DNA of 64,000 nt from Roseospirillum parvum. Lineage in GTDB: Bacteria > Pseudomonadota > Alphaproteobacteria > Rhodospirillales > Rhodospirillaceae. The translations under genes and the position numbers were made by a program. Below the pieces are notes generated by a model, which was given only the letters and a program-made list of their open reading frames with translations, ran no database searches and was not told the origin of the DNA. The DNA is taken from NCBI RefSeq assembly GCF_900100455.1, contig NZ_FNCV01000009.1:34542-98541 (forward strand). The letters run 5' to 3'. This document shows positions 36,439 to 46,535 of this stretch, piece by piece (position 1 is the stretch's first letter; the number at the start of each line of letters is the position of its first letter).

Positions 36439-37485
36439 ATGTCCGCTTCCCCCCCGCAGGGTCAACCCGCTGGCGGGCCGCCGCCCGCGTTCCAGGCGCC
36501 GCCCCACGCCATCGCCGCCGACGGCGGCGGTGCCGGTGGCGCTTGGCTGATGCATGTGCCGATTCCGCTGTTCGCCGTGGTCATGGGGCTGACCGGCCTG
36601 GGCCTGGCCTGGCGCAAGGCGGGCCATGTGGCCGGCGCGCCCGAGGTCATCGGCGAATCGGTGATTGCCCTGGCAGCAACCATGTTCGTGCTGATCGCGC
36701 TGCTTTACGCGGCCAAGGCGCTGCGCCACTGGAAGGTGGTGGTGAGCGAGTTCAACCACCCCATCCGGGCCAACTTCTTCCCCGCCGTCTCGATCAGCCT
36801 GTTGCTGCTGGCGGTGGCCAGTCTGCCCTACAGCAAGCCGCTGGCCAGTGCGCTGTGCCTGACCGGCGGCTTCCTGCATCTGGTCCTGGCGCTCAACCTG
36901 ATGGGCCGCTGGCTGCTGCGCAACGTGGAGATCCAACACTCCAACCCGGCCTGGTTCATCCCCATCGTCGGCAACATCCTGGTCCCGGTGTCGGCGGTCA
37001 AACTGGGCCATACCGAGATGGCGTGGTTCTTCTTCGCCGTCGGGCTGACCATGTGGATCATCGTCAAGGCGATCATCATCTACCGGATCATTTTTCACGA
37101 TCCGCTGCCCAGCAAGCTGATGCCCACCCTGTTCATCCTGATTGCCCCGCCGGCCGTTGGCTTCCTGGCCTACATGCAGCTTTCCGGTGGCGAGCTGGAC
37201 GCCTTCGCCCGGGTGCTGTTCCACTTCGGGCTGTTCATGACGCTGCTCAACCTGTGGCTGGCCCGGGCCTTTTTCCGCATTCCCTTCGCGGTGTCGTGGT
37301 GGGCCTTCACCTTCCCCACGGCGGCGATCACCATCGCCGCCTTCGAATACGCCCATGCCGGCGTCTGGAGCTGGGGGCTGCCTGTCGCCTGGAGTCTGCT
37401 CGGTCTGGCCAGCGTGATCATCAGCGCGGTCTTCCTGCGCACCCTGTGGGCGCTGTTCACGGGTCATCTGTTCGTCCCGGAATGA
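36439..37485 (+). CDS. SLAC1/TehA-family transporter
   Basis: 348 residues with about ten hydrophobic helices. Start ATG 36439 follows GAGG. A Pro/Gly-rich cytosolic N-terminus (about 30 residues) leads into HVPIPLFAVVMGLTGLGLAWRKAG, the usual family opening. Later segments include SEFNHPIRANFFPAVSISLLLLA and PAWFIPIVGNILVPVSAV. The family includes TehA (anion channel, tellurite resistance) and C4-dicarboxylate/malate exporters. The conserved gating Phe position cannot be assigned by eye. It is a single gene ending in a strong terminator. Confidence 0.85.
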   Translation: MSASPPQGQPAGGPPPAFQAPPHAIAADGGGAGGAWLMHVPIPLFAVVMGLTGLGLAWRKAGHVAGAPEVIGESVIALAATMFVLIALLYAAKALRHWKVVVSEFNHPIRANFFPAVSISLLLLAVASLPYSKPLASALCLTGGFLHLVLALNLMGRWLLRNVEIQHSNPAWFIPIVGNILVPVSAVKLGHTEMAWFFFAVGLTMWIIVKAIIIYRIIFHDPLPSKLMPTLFILIAPPAVGFLAYMQLSGGELDAFARVLFHFGLFMTLLNLWLARAFFRIPFAVSWWAFTFPTAAITIAAFEYAHAGVWSWGLPVAWSLLGLASVIISAVFLRTLWALFTGHLFVPE

Positions 37486-37524
37486 GGCGCTGACCGCCAG
37501 CCAGGGCCGCATATGCCGATTATT

Positions 37525-37560
37525 GGGCCGTCCCGGTTTTTCCGGGGCGGCCCTTTTATT
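37525..37560 (+). terminator. Intrinsic terminator of the tehA-like gene
   Basis: The stem GGGCCG-TCCCGG / CCGGGG-CGGCCC (37525-37553) with a T-rich loop is followed by TTTTATT. It lies 40 bases beyond the stop codon. Confidence 0.85.
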
Positions 37561-37733
37561 GCGTTGCGATGCAATATAGACTGGGTTTAATCGCCCACGC
37601 GCCCACTCGCCCAATCACGCCGCCACTTACCCCCCCCCAAGCCGTCCTGCCATGGGCCGCCTGGGACCGGCCTTCGGGGCCCGGCGTTGCCTTGTCCCGC
37701 ACCGTGCCCCCCTTCAAGTGTCGAGGATCCGAG

Positions 37734-40454
37734 ATGAGCACGCGCAACCTCGCCCACCTGTTCCGCCCGCAGTCGATCGCCGTCATCGGGGCCTCCAACC
37801 GCGAGAAATCGGTCGGCGCGGTGGTTATGCGAAATCTCCTGGAGGGGGGCTTTGAAGGCCCCATCATGCCGGTCAACGCCAAGTACCAGGCGGTGGCCGG
37901 GGTGCTCGCCTACCCGGACGTGGACAGTCTGCCGGTGACCCCGGACATGGCCGTCATCTGCACCCCGCCGGCCACCGTGGTGCCGATGATCGAGGCCCTT
38001 GGCCAGCGCGGCACGCGGGCCGCCACCGTGCTCACCGCCGGCATGGCGCGCCACACGCTGGAGGACGGGCGAACCTATCAGGAGGCCATGCTCGACGTGG
38101 CCCGGGCCTACGGCATGCGCATCCTGGGGCCGAACTGCGTCGGCCTGCTGGTGCCGGGGATGAAAATGAACGCCAGCTTCGCCCACATCTCGGCGCTGGA
38201 TGGCAAGATTGCCTTCGTCAGCCAATCGGGGGCGGTCTGCACCTCGGTGCTCGACTGGGCCAAGCCGCGCGGCATCGGCTTTTCCCACTTCATTTCGCTG
38301 GGCGACATCGCCGACGTGGATTTCGGCGACGTGCTCGACTACCTGGGCAGCGATCCTCACACCCGGGCCATCCTGCTCTACATCGAGACCATCCGGCAGC
38401 GCCGCAACTTCATGTCGGCGGCCCGGGCGGCGGCGCGCAACAAGCCAATCCTGGCCATCAAGTCGGGCCGGGTGGCCGAGGGCGCCAAGGCGGCGGCCTC
38501 GCACACCGGGGCGCTGGCCGGGGCCGATCACGTCTACGACGCCGCCTTCAAGCGGGCCGGCATGCTGCGGGTGAACGATTTCGAGGAACTGTTCGCGGCC
38601 GTGGAAACCCTGGCCCGGGCCCGCCCGACCAAGGGCGAGCGGCTGGCCGTGCTGACCAACGGCGGCGGCCTGGGCGTGATGGCGGTCGACGAGCTGATCG
38701 CCCACGGCGGCCAGTTGGCCGAACTGTCCGAGGAGACCATCGCCCGCCTCGATCAGGTGCTGCCCGAGACGTGGTCCAAGGGCAACCCGGTCGACATCAT
38801 CGGCGACGCCCCGGGCGAGCGCTACGAGGCGGCCTTGAAGGCGCTGTTCGAATCGCGCGAGGTCGACGCGGTGCTGTGCATGCACTGCCCGGTGGCCATC
38901 TCCTCGGCCACCGAGGTGGCGGAAAAGGTGATCGAGGTGGCGCGCGCCAACCGTCGGGTCAATCTGGCCACCTGCTGGGTCGGCGAGCAGGCGGTGCGCG
39001 AACCGCGCGAGATGTTCGCCAAGGCCTCGATCCCCACCTTCGACACGCCGAGCAAGGCGGTGCAGGCGTTCATGCACCTGGTCACCTATCGCCGCAACCA
39101 GGACATGCTGATGGAGACGCCGGCCTCGCTGCCCAGCGACTTCACCCCGGCCACGGCGACCGCCCGTCTGGTCATGGAGAACGCCCTGTCCATGGGCCAC
39201 GACTTCATGAGCGAGCCGGAGGCCAAGGCGGTGTTCGCCGCCTACGGCATCCCGACGGTGGAGACCCACATCGCCCGCACCCCCGAGGACTGCCGCGAGA
39301 TGGCCGCCCAGATGGAGGGCGCGGTGGCCTTGAAGGTGTTGTCGCCGGACATCACCCACAAGTCCGACGTGGGCGGCGTGGTGCTCGACCTGAACACCCC
39401 GGAGGAGGTGGAAAGCGCCGCCCGCCACATGGAGGAGCGCCTGCGCGCCACCTTCCCGGATGCCGAGCTGTCCGGCTTCACGGTGCAGCGCATGGCCCGC
39501 CGGCCGGGGGCGCATGAGCTGATCGTCGGGGTCAGCAACGATCCCATCTTCGGCCCGGTGATCCTGTTCGGCGAGGGCGGCACGGCGGTCGAGGTGATCG
39601 GCGACCGGGCGGTCGGCCTGCCGCCGCTGAACATGTCGCTGGCCCGCCAGATCATCAGCGAAACCCGCATCTATAAGCGCCTGCTGGGCTACCGCGACCG
39701 GCCGCCGGCCGATCTGGACGCCATCTGCCTGACCCTGATCCAGGTCGCCCAGCTGGTCATCGACATTCCGGAAATCCAGGAGCTGGACATCAACCCGCTG
39801 TTCGCCGACAGCAAGGGCGTGCTGGCCGTGGATGCCCGCATCAAGGTGGCCATTCCGCACAATGTGGGCAAACGGCTGGCCATCCGGCCCTATCCCAAGC
39901 AGCAGGAGGAAAAGGTCGCCCTCAGGCCGGTCAACGGCTTCCCCGAGCGCGAGGTGCTGATCCGTCCGATCCGTCCGGAGGACGAGCCCAACCACCACGA
40001 GTTCATCTCGCGGTTGACCGACGAGGACATCCGCTTCCGCTTCTTCGGGCTGGTTCACGAGCTGCCGCACAGCCAGATGGCCCGCCTGACCCAGATCGAC
40101 TACGACCGCGAGATGGCCTTCATCGCCGAGGGGCGGCGGGCCAGTGGCGGCCGCGAAACCCTGGGCGTGGTGCGCACGGTGACCGACAGCGAGAACGACA
40201 GCGCCGAGTTCTCCATCGTCGTGCGCTCCGACCTCAAGGGGTCGGGGCTGGGGCAGATCCTCTTGAAGAAGATGATCGGCTACTGCCGCCAGCGGCAGAC
40301 CCGGGTGATGGTCGGCCAGGTGCTGAAGGAGAACACCCGCATGCTCCACTTCGTGGAAAGCCTGGGTTTCAGGCGCACCCGCACGGTCGACGAGGGGGTG
40401 GTCGAGGTGGAACTGGATCTCGCCGCCCCGCCCACCGAGGCGGAAGGGGCCTGA
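37734..40454 (+). CDS. Pat-type protein acetyltransferase / ADP-forming acyl-CoA synthetase fusion
   Basis: 906 residues. From the N-terminus: CoA-binding domain (HLFRPQSIAVIGASNREKSVG, about residues 8-130), succinyl-CoA ligase-like domains (about 145-460, with SQSGAVCTSVLDWA), ATP-grasp (about 480-700, EAKAVFAAYGIPTVET and ALKVLSPDITHKSDVGGVVL), and a C-terminal GNAT acetyltransferase (about 735-890, EVLIRPIRPEDEP and SDLKGSGLGQILLKKMI). This is the PatZ/YfiQ lysine acetyltransferase layout, which acetylates enzymes such as acetyl-CoA synthetase. In ADP-forming homologues the catalytic His of domain 2 is needed for ligase activity; here it is not obvious, so acetyltransferase function is more likely. 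Start ATG 37734 precedes the CoA-binding domain directly. Confidence 0.9.
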   Translation: MSTRNLAHLFRPQSIAVIGASNREKSVGAVVMRNLLEGGFEGPIMPVNAKYQAVAGVLAYPDVDSLPVTPDMAVICTPPATVVPMIEALGQRGTRAATVLTAGMARHTLEDGRTYQEAMLDVARAYGMRILGPNCVGLLVPGMKMNASFAHISALDGKIAFVSQSGAVCTSVLDWAKPRGIGFSHFISLGDIADVDFGDVLDYLGSDPHTRAILLYIETIRQRRNFMSAARAAARNKPILAIKSGRVAEGAKAAASHTGALAGADHVYDAAFKRAGMLRVNDFEELFAAVETLARARPTKGERLAVLTNGGGLGVMAVDELIAHGGQLAELSEETIARLDQVLPETWSKGNPVDIIGDAPGERYEAALKALFESREVDAVLCMHCPVAISSATEVAEKVIEVARANRRVNLATCWVGEQAVREPREMFAKASIPTFDTPSKAVQAFMHLVTYRRNQDMLMETPASLPSDFTPATATARLVMENALSMGHDFMSEPEAKAVFAAYGIPTVETHIARTPEDCREMAAQMEGAVALKVLSPDITHKSDVGGVVLDLNTPEEVESAARHMEERLRATFPDAELSGFTVQRMARRPGAHELIVGVSNDPIFGPVILFGEGGTAVEVIGDRAVGLPPLNMSLARQIISETRIYKRLLGYRDRPPADLDAICLTLIQVAQLVIDIPEIQELDINPLFADSKGVLAVDARIKVAIPHNVGKRLAIRPYPKQQEEKVALRPVNGFPEREVLIRPIRPEDEPNHHEFISRLTDEDIRFRFFGLVHELPHSQMARLTQIDYDREMAFIAEGRRASGGRETLGVVRTVTDSENDSAEFSIVVRSDLKGSGLGQILLKKMIGYCRQRQTRVMVGQVLKENTRMLHFVESLGFRRTRTVDEGVVEVELDLAAPPTEAEGA

Positions 40455-40473
40455 GCCGCCACCCGCCGGCGGC

Positions 40474-41481
40474 TCAGTCGCCGCCGGCACCCCGGGGTGC
40501 AACGGGCAGGCAGGGCGCGCCCCCGCAGGCCAACACCTCGACGGTGACATGCGCCAGATCGTCGCGCCCGGCCAGCAGCGCCTTGTAGTGCCCGGCGGGG
40601 CGCGGGTAGTGGGTGACCAGCGAGACGATCACCGCCAGATGGTCCGGTCCCACCTGCCAGACGTGCAGGTCGCTCACCCGGTTGTCGGCGTCGGCCTCGA
40701 TGCGCCGGCGGATGTCGTCGCGCACCGTCTCGCCAACGCTGCCATCGAGCAGAATGCGCCCGGTGTCGCGCAGCAGGCCCAGGGTCCAGTGGCCGATGAC
40801 CAGGGCCCCGACGATGCCCATCAGGGGATCCATCCAGGTCCAGCCCATGGTCTTGCCGGCGAGCAGGGCGACGATGGCCAGCACCGAGGTCAGGGCGTCG
40901 GCGACCACGTGCAGGAAGGCGGCGCGCAGGTTCTGGTCGCCGCCGGTGTGGGACTCCTGAACATGATGGTGGACATGGTCATGATCGTGGCCGTGGTCAT
41001 GGCCGTGATGATGGTGGTGGCCACCCCCCTGGTGCAGCAGCCAGGCGCTGAGCAGGTTGACCAGCAGGCCCAGGACGGCCACCGCCATCGCCTCGTCGAA
41101 GCGGATGGCCAGCGGCTCGAGGAAGCGCTGCACCGACTCCCAGACCATCATCAGCGCCACGATGCCGAGGCCAATCGCGCTGGCGAAGCCGCCCAGCGCC
41201 CCCACCTTGCCGGTGCCGAAGGTGAAACGCGCGTCGTGCCGGTGGCGCCGGGCATAGCGGTAGGCGAAGACGGTCAGGCCCAGCGCCCCGGCGTGGCTCG
41301 CCATGTGCCAGCCGTCGGCCAGCAGGGCCATGGAGTTGAACAGCCAGCCGCCGCCGATTTCCAGCAGCATGGCGGCGCCGGTCAGGGCGATCACCCAGAC
41401 CACCCGGCGTTCGGCCTGACCCTGGTGGGGATCGACGTAGACGTGCTCGTGACGCCAGGTGTCGAGGGAATGGATGTGCAT
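40474..41481 (-). CDS. dmeF: CDF-family metal efflux protein, DmeF type
   Basis: 335 residues from ATG 41481. The N-terminal MHIHSLDTWRHEHVYVDPHQGQAERRVVWVIALTG in outline is characteristic of DmeF, the Co2+/Ni2+ exporter of rhizobia and Cupriavidus. Six helices carry the metal-site motifs LLADGWHMASH (TM2) and HVVADALTS (TM5). A histidine-rich loop (about residues 153-175, HHHHHGHDHGHDHDH) lies between TM4 and TM5, and a cytosolic C-terminal domain follows. Metal specificity is inferred from the N-terminal signature. No DmeR-type repressor gene lies beside it. Confidence 0.88.
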   Translation of the reverse strand: MHIHSLDTWRHEHVYVDPHQGQAERRVVWVIALTGAAMLLEIGGGWLFNSMALLADGWHMASHAGALGLTVFAYRYARRHRHDARFTFGTGKVGALGGFASAIGLGIVALMMVWESVQRFLEPLAIRFDEAMAVAVLGLLVNLLSAWLLHQGGGHHHHHGHDHGHDHDHVHHHVQESHTGGDQNLRAAFLHVVADALTSVLAIVALLAGKTMGWTWMDPLMGIVGALVIGHWTLGLLRDTGRILLDGSVGETVRDDIRRRIEADADNRVSDLHVWQVGPDHLAVIVSLVTHYPRPAGHYKALLAGRDDLAHVTVEVLACGGAPCLPVAPRGAGGD

Positions 41482-41646
41482 GGGGCGGTTCCGCGGGCTT
41501 GACGGCGGGAAGGGGCGGGTGTCGGGGCGTCCCGGAGGGGCGGGCCGTCGCATCATCTCGCCGCGCCGCTTCAGGCTAGCCCCCCGCCGCCCCGGGTTGA
41601 AGGCCCCGCCTGTGCGACCAACCGGCACGGAGCCCCCGGGGCCGGA

Positions 41647-44600
41647 TCAGCTCCCTTGCGGGGGATCGCCCTCGGTGTCGAGGAAGGGGGCGGGGCCGGC
41701 GCGGCGCAGAAGCTCGGTGGCTTCGTCGACCGGCATCGGGCGGCCGAACAGGTAGCCCTGCACCACGTCGCAGCCCTCGCGCTGGAGCATCTCGAACTGG
41801 GTGCGCGTCTCGACGCCCTCGCCGATCACCTTCAGGCCCAGGCTGTGGCCCAGGTTGATGGTCGCCCGGGCGATCACCCGGTCGTTGAAGTCGGTGTCCA
41901 TGTGGCGCACGAACGACTGGTCCAGCTTCAGCTTGTCGACCCGGAACTGCTTGAGATAGGCGAGCGACGAATAGCCGGTGCCGAAGTCGTCCACGGCCAG
42001 CTTGATACCGGCGTCGGACAGCCGGTTGAGCAGGGTGACGGCGGCCTCGGCGTCCTTCATCAGCACGCTTTCGGTCAGTTCCAGCTCGAGGAAGGCGGCC
42101 GGCACGTCGTGCACTTCAAGCATGCGGGCCACCTTGTCCGGCAGGTGGCGCTCCTGGAACTGGACCGGCGAGATGTTGACCGCCATCGAGACCTCGCCCA
42201 GCCCCTCGGCCCGCCATTTGGCCATCTGGATGATGGCCTGTTCCAGCACCCACTCGCCGATCGACAGGATCAGCCCGCTGTCCTCGGCCACCGGGATGAA
42301 CCGGGCCGGCGGGATGTTGCCGTGGGTCGGGTGGAACCAGCGCAGCAGGGCCTCGAAGCCGACCACCCGGCGGCCCCGGGTGTCGACCTGGGGCTGCAGG
42401 TAGAGGGACAGCTCGTTCAGCTCCAGGGCCCGCCGCAGGTCGCCCTCCAGGCCCAGGCGCAACTGCGCCTCGTCGTTCATCTCGTTGGAGAAGAAGCAGT
42501 AGGGTTCGGCGTCGGAGCGGATCACCCGGTACATGGCCATGTCGGCGTTCTTGATCAGGTGGTCGGCGTCCTCGCCGTCCTGGGGGTAGATGGCGATGCC
42601 CACGTTGGCCCCGACCCGCACCTCCTGGCCGCTGATCTCCACCGGGCTGGCCACCGTGCGGATGATGCGGGTGGCCAGCGAGGCGGCCGCCTCGGCGTTT
42701 TCCAGGTTGGTCTGGATGATGGCGAACTCGTCGCCGCCGATGCGGGCCACGGTGTCGGCGTCGCCGGCGGCGGCGTTGATGCGCGAGGCCACGGTCATCA
42801 GGAACTGGTCGCCGGTGTCGTGGCCCAGGGTGTCGTTGACCCGCGAGAAGCGGTTCATGTCGATGAACAGCACGGCCAGCTTGGTGCGCGTGCGGCGGGC
42901 CTGGGTCACCGCCTGGACCAGCCGGTCGCGGAACAGCACCCGGTTGGGCAGCCGGGTCAGGGTGTCGTAGTTGGACAGGTAGCGGATGCGCTCGTCGGCC
43001 TTCTTGCGCTCGGTGATGTCCTCGTGCACGGCGACGAAGTGCTCGATCTCGCCCGACTGGCCGACCATCGGGGTGACCAACTGGTTGACCGTGTACAGTG
43101 TCTTGTCGCGCCTCAGCTCGATCAGCTCGCCGCGCCACACGGCGCCCTTGGTGATCGACTTCCACATGTCGTGATAGGTCGCCAGATCCTGGAACCCGGA
43201 CTTCAGGATGGACGGCTTCCTGCCCAGCACCTCCTCCGCCGGGTAGCCGCTGAGGCGGCAGAAGGCCTTGTTGACCCACTCGATGGTGCCGTCCGCCCGG
43301 GTGATGAAGATGGCGTTGGCCACGGCGTCCATGGCGGTGCCCTGCAGGCGCAGGAGCTGCTGGTCGCGGGTCAGCCTGAGGGCGGCCCCGATGCGTCCGG
43401 CCAGACGCTCCAGGCGGCTGATCCGGGCCGGGTCCGGCAACTCGCGGGCAAAGCCCAGGGCGAGCACGCCGACCGCCGAGGCCTGCCCCCACAGGGGGAG
43501 CAGCAACAGCCAGCGACAGCCGGCCCGGCGGGCCGTGGCGTGGCTGCCGGGGAGGGTGTCGAGGTCGAGGATGCGGGAGCGCTCCAGGGACAGGATGTCG
43601 GTGGTCGAGGCGGTATCGGCGGCAAGCCGGTCCTCGATCCCTTCCGGAACACTCTGCCCGGCCACCCACAGGGCCCGCGGGTTCAGTGATTGGTCGCTCT
43701 CCCGGGTGGCGAGCCAGCTCAGGTCGGCGCCGGTCAGGCCGGCCAGGGCCTCGACCACATGGTCGGCCACCTCGCCCAGGCTGGCGCCGCCCAGCACCTT
43801 CTGGTCCAACTCGCGGCCCAGGATCTCGATGGTCCGGGCGGCGGTCGCCTCGCTCATGTCGCGGACCACCACCACGAAGAACCGCCGGCCGCCCTGGGTG
43901 GTTTCCGAGACCCTGACATCGACCGGCAGCGAGCCACCGCCCTGGCGCATGCCAACGAAGCTGTCCGGCCGCTCGGCGGCGGCTTCGGGGTGGCCGGCCA
44001 GCCGGGCCACCAGGCCGCCGAGGGGGTAGTCGTTCTCCTCGTCGGGCAGGATGGTGCTGACCGGCAGGCCGATCATCCGTTCCGCCGAGAGGTAGCCGAA
44101 GATGGCGACGGCGGTCGGGTTGACGTCGGCGATGACGCCCTCGCCATCGACCGTCACCACGCCGTCGGCCAGGGTGTCGAGCACGGTCCGCAGGTGGGCC
44201 GTGCCGGCGGCGCTTTCCGCCTCCAGTTCACTGACCCGCCGCACGGTTTCCCGGCACCGTTGGCCCTGGAGTCCAGCCGTGACAACCAGCAGCCCAAGCC
44301 CACTGGCGACAGCCAGGGTCAGGCCCAGCACCAGCCCCCACGGGCCGATGCCGGACAGGCCGAACAGGAACGGGTAGTCGAGCTTGTGCAACCCCCACAG
44401 CGACAGGAGGATGGCCAGCGTCAAGGTCGCGACGTCGCCCGGTTGCCGGTTGTCCAGCCAGTACCAGGCGTTGGCGAACAACATGCCGCCGGAAAACACA
44501 TAGATCGGCGTGGTGGCGGCCAGGAACTCGGTGCCCAGGCCGACGCTGACCGCGATCCAGGCCAGGCCGCCGCCGAACAGAAGGCCCAGGACGCCAAGTC

Positions 44601-44892
44601 GCATGGGGCGCTGGAAATACCGTTGGGTGCCGGCAAAAAGCAGGGTCACCGCCGCCAGATGGGCCACTTCGGCCAGGGGGTTGAAGTCGCCGGGAGCAAT
44701 CCCGGGAGCCAGCCACAGCAGCAGGAAGCGCAAGGCCAAAAGCGCGAAGGCGGCCGACCACAGGATCAGGGCGCGGCGTGGCCAGATGCTGCCGAAGTGC
44801 GGGGACAACGCCCCGACGGCGAACAGGGCGGCCCCGATCAGGGTGCCCAGCACGGCTCCGAGAACAAGCCCTAGGGACAAGGCGGAAGCCAT
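41647..44892 (-). CDS. Membrane PAS-GGDEF-EAL cyclic-di-GMP signalling protein
   Basis: 1081 residues. About seven N-terminal helices (1-205) form a membrane sensor. They are followed by a PAS domain (about 225-350), a GAF-like region (about 350-500), a second PAS with PAC segment (about 515-640, ITERKKADERIRYLSNYDTLTRLPN), then GGDEF with intact residues 719-723 (RIGGDEFAII) and EAL with E847-L849 (GFEALLRWFHP), ELTESVLM and DDFGTGYSSLAYLKQF. Both catalytic signatures look intact, so it could make or degrade c-di-GMP. Its divergent neighbour is a TolC-family gene. Confidence 0.9.
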   Translation of the reverse strand: MASALSLGLVLGAVLGTLIGAALFAVGALSPHFGSIWPRRALILWSAAFALLALRFLLLWLAPGIAPGDFNPLAEVAHLAAVTLLFAGTQRYFQRPMRLGVLGLLFGGGLAWIAVSVGLGTEFLAATTPIYVFSGGMLFANAWYWLDNRQPGDVATLTLAILLSLWGLHKLDYPFLFGLSGIGPWGLVLGLTLAVASGLGLLVVTAGLQGQRCRETVRRVSELEAESAAGTAHLRTVLDTLADGVVTVDGEGVIADVNPTAVAIFGYLSAERMIGLPVSTILPDEENDYPLGGLVARLAGHPEAAAERPDSFVGMRQGGGSLPVDVRVSETTQGGRRFFVVVVRDMSEATAARTIEILGRELDQKVLGGASLGEVADHVVEALAGLTGADLSWLATRESDQSLNPRALWVAGQSVPEGIEDRLAADTASTTDILSLERSRILDLDTLPGSHATARRAGCRWLLLLPLWGQASAVGVLALGFARELPDPARISRLERLAGRIGAALRLTRDQQLLRLQGTAMDAVANAIFITRADGTIEWVNKAFCRLSGYPAEEVLGRKPSILKSGFQDLATYHDMWKSITKGAVWRGELIELRRDKTLYTVNQLVTPMVGQSGEIEHFVAVHEDITERKKADERIRYLSNYDTLTRLPNRVLFRDRLVQAVTQARRTRTKLAVLFIDMNRFSRVNDTLGHDTGDQFLMTVASRINAAAGDADTVARIGGDEFAIIQTNLENAEAAASLATRIIRTVASPVEISGQEVRVGANVGIAIYPQDGEDADHLIKNADMAMYRVIRSDAEPYCFFSNEMNDEAQLRLGLEGDLRRALELNELSLYLQPQVDTRGRRVVGFEALLRWFHPTHGNIPPARFIPVAEDSGLILSIGEWVLEQAIIQMAKWRAEGLGEVSMAVNISPVQFQERHLPDKVARMLEVHDVPAAFLELELTESVLMKDAEAAVTLLNRLSDAGIKLAVDDFGTGYSSLAYLKQFRVDKLKLDQSFVRHMDTDFNDRVIARATINLGHSLGLKVIGEGVETRTQFEMLQREGCDVVQGYLFGRPMPVDEATELLRRAGPAPFLDTEGDPPQGS

Positions 44893-45188
44893 CTGGCCGG
44901 TGCGTCTCCTGCGCGGATGGGGCGAAGTGGCGGGATACGGCGGGGTGGGGCGTCTTGCGACACCGTTTGGGAGTGTTCTCCGACGCGGCCTGGAAGATTA
45001 AGCCTTATTTTCCGCTGGGGAAACCATTGCGTCAGCCCCTGAAGACCAGACCTTCAAAATCAGCCTTTGAAAAACGGCTTGTCGGCGCGCGGTGGACATT
45101 TGATCGGACGCGCTGGATGGTGTACTGAAATCTGGCACCTGCCGGCTGCAACGGCGGTACACATCTGGAACCGGGGATTGATGGTGGG

Positions 45189-46535
45189 ATGGGGGCCATG
45201 GCCAAGGGACGTGGGTTGGGGGTTGGGATGGCGCTCGTGGCGTTGTGCGCCTGGTTCGGGCCGCCGCCGGCGGAGGCTCGGGAGCCCAACCATTTCGTCA
45301 GCGAGATCCAGCTTTTCCTGGCCGATCATCCGCGCCTGCTGGCGCGCGGCAAGATGGACGAGGCGGCCGAGGAAGACATCGGCGCCGCCTTTTCCAACTA
45401 CCTGCCCCGGGTTGACCTGACGGCCGACTACGGCGTCGATCACATCAGCAGCCCGACCCAGCGCTACAACGCGCCGTTCCACCCCTACACCCACCCGCGC
45501 AAGACGGTCGGCGCCACCCTCACTCAGAACCTGTTCGCCGGCAGCGGCAACGCCCTCACCCAGGGCAACGTGACGATGGCCGAATACGGTCACGCGGCCA
45601 GCCTGGCGGAGACCGAAAGCGTCCGCCAGGGCGCCCTGTACGAGGCCACCGCGGCCTATCTCGATGTGCTCAGGCAATACCGCCTGCTCGAGGTGGCGCG
45701 GCGCAACGAGGCGACCATCAAGCGCCAGCTTGACCTGGAAGACGAGCGAGTGCGGCGTGGATCGGGCATCGCGGTCGACGTGCTGGATGCCAAGTCGCGT
45801 CTGCAACTGGCCAAGGAGCGCCGGGTCGGCTACCAGGGCACCCTGGCCGCCGCCCAGGCCCGCTATGTGCAGTACTTCGGCCGGCCCTCCGAGGTTGGCG
45901 AGATGACCCTGCCCAACCTGCCGCTGGGCCTGATCCCGGACAGCGTGGACAAGGCGGTCGAGGTGGCCCTGGTCGAGAACCCGGGCATCGTGATGATGGG
46001 CCAGACCACCAAGCGCACCGACGAGGGGCGCGACGCCGCGGCGCGCGACTACTACCCCAACGTCGATCTGGAACTCTCCTGGGACTACGAGGACGACAAG
46101 GAAGGGGTGCGCAACCACAGCCGCGAATGGTCGATCCTGGTCAAGGCCCGCTGGAACATCTTCAACGGCTTCAAGACCGACGCCACGGTGGCCCGCGCCG
46201 CCCACATGCACGGCGCCGCGGTCTATGGCCTGCAGGAAACCCAGCGCACGGTGGCCGAGCAGACCCGCGTTGCCTGGCACACCATGATGGCCCAGCGCGA
46301 GCGGGTCGATCTGGTGGAGAACGCCGCCAACATCGCCGCCGAGGTGTTCGAAAGCCGCAAGCGCCTGCTCGATGCCGGGCGGGCCGAGGTGATCGACGTG
46401 CTGGACAGCGAGGCGGCCATGGCCAATGCCGAGCTGGCCACCGTCGAGGCCGAGTTCAACAAGCACCTGGCGACCTACCAGTTGCTGCTGGCCATGGGCC
46501 GGCTGACCGAGGAAGGCCTGATCGCGGCCAACTGA
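45189..46535 (+). CDS. TolC-family outer-membrane protein (LapE-like)
   Basis: 448 residues with signal peptide (LGVGMALVALCAWFGPPPAEA). Two OEP domains include NYLPRVDLTADYGVDH, QNLFAGSGNALTQGNVTMAEY, RGSGIAVDVLDAKSRLQLAKERR and AGRAEVIDVLDSEAAMANAE. It resembles the TolC partners of type I adhesin secretion (LapE/AggA). Such partners are often controlled by c-di-GMP, which fits the divergent PAS-GGDEF-EAL gene, but no adhesin or ABC exporter is in view. The start may be ATG 45189 or 45198. Confidence 0.88.
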   Translation: MGAMAKGRGLGVGMALVALCAWFGPPPAEAREPNHFVSEIQLFLADHPRLLARGKMDEAAEEDIGAAFSNYLPRVDLTADYGVDHISSPTQRYNAPFHPYTHPRKTVGATLTQNLFAGSGNALTQGNVTMAEYGHAASLAETESVRQGALYEATAAYLDVLRQYRLLEVARRNEATIKRQLDLEDERVRRGSGIAVDVLDAKSRLQLAKERRVGYQGTLAAAQARYVQYFGRPSEVGEMTLPNLPLGLIPDSVDKAVEVALVENPGIVMMGQTTKRTDEGRDAAARDYYPNVDLELSWDYEDDKEGVRNHSREWSILVKARWNIFNGFKTDATVARAAHMHGAAVYGLQETQRTVAEQTRVAWHTMMAQRERVDLVENAANIAAEVFESRKRLLDAGRAEVIDVLDSEAAMANAELATVEAEFNKHLATYQLLLAMGRLTEEGLIAAN

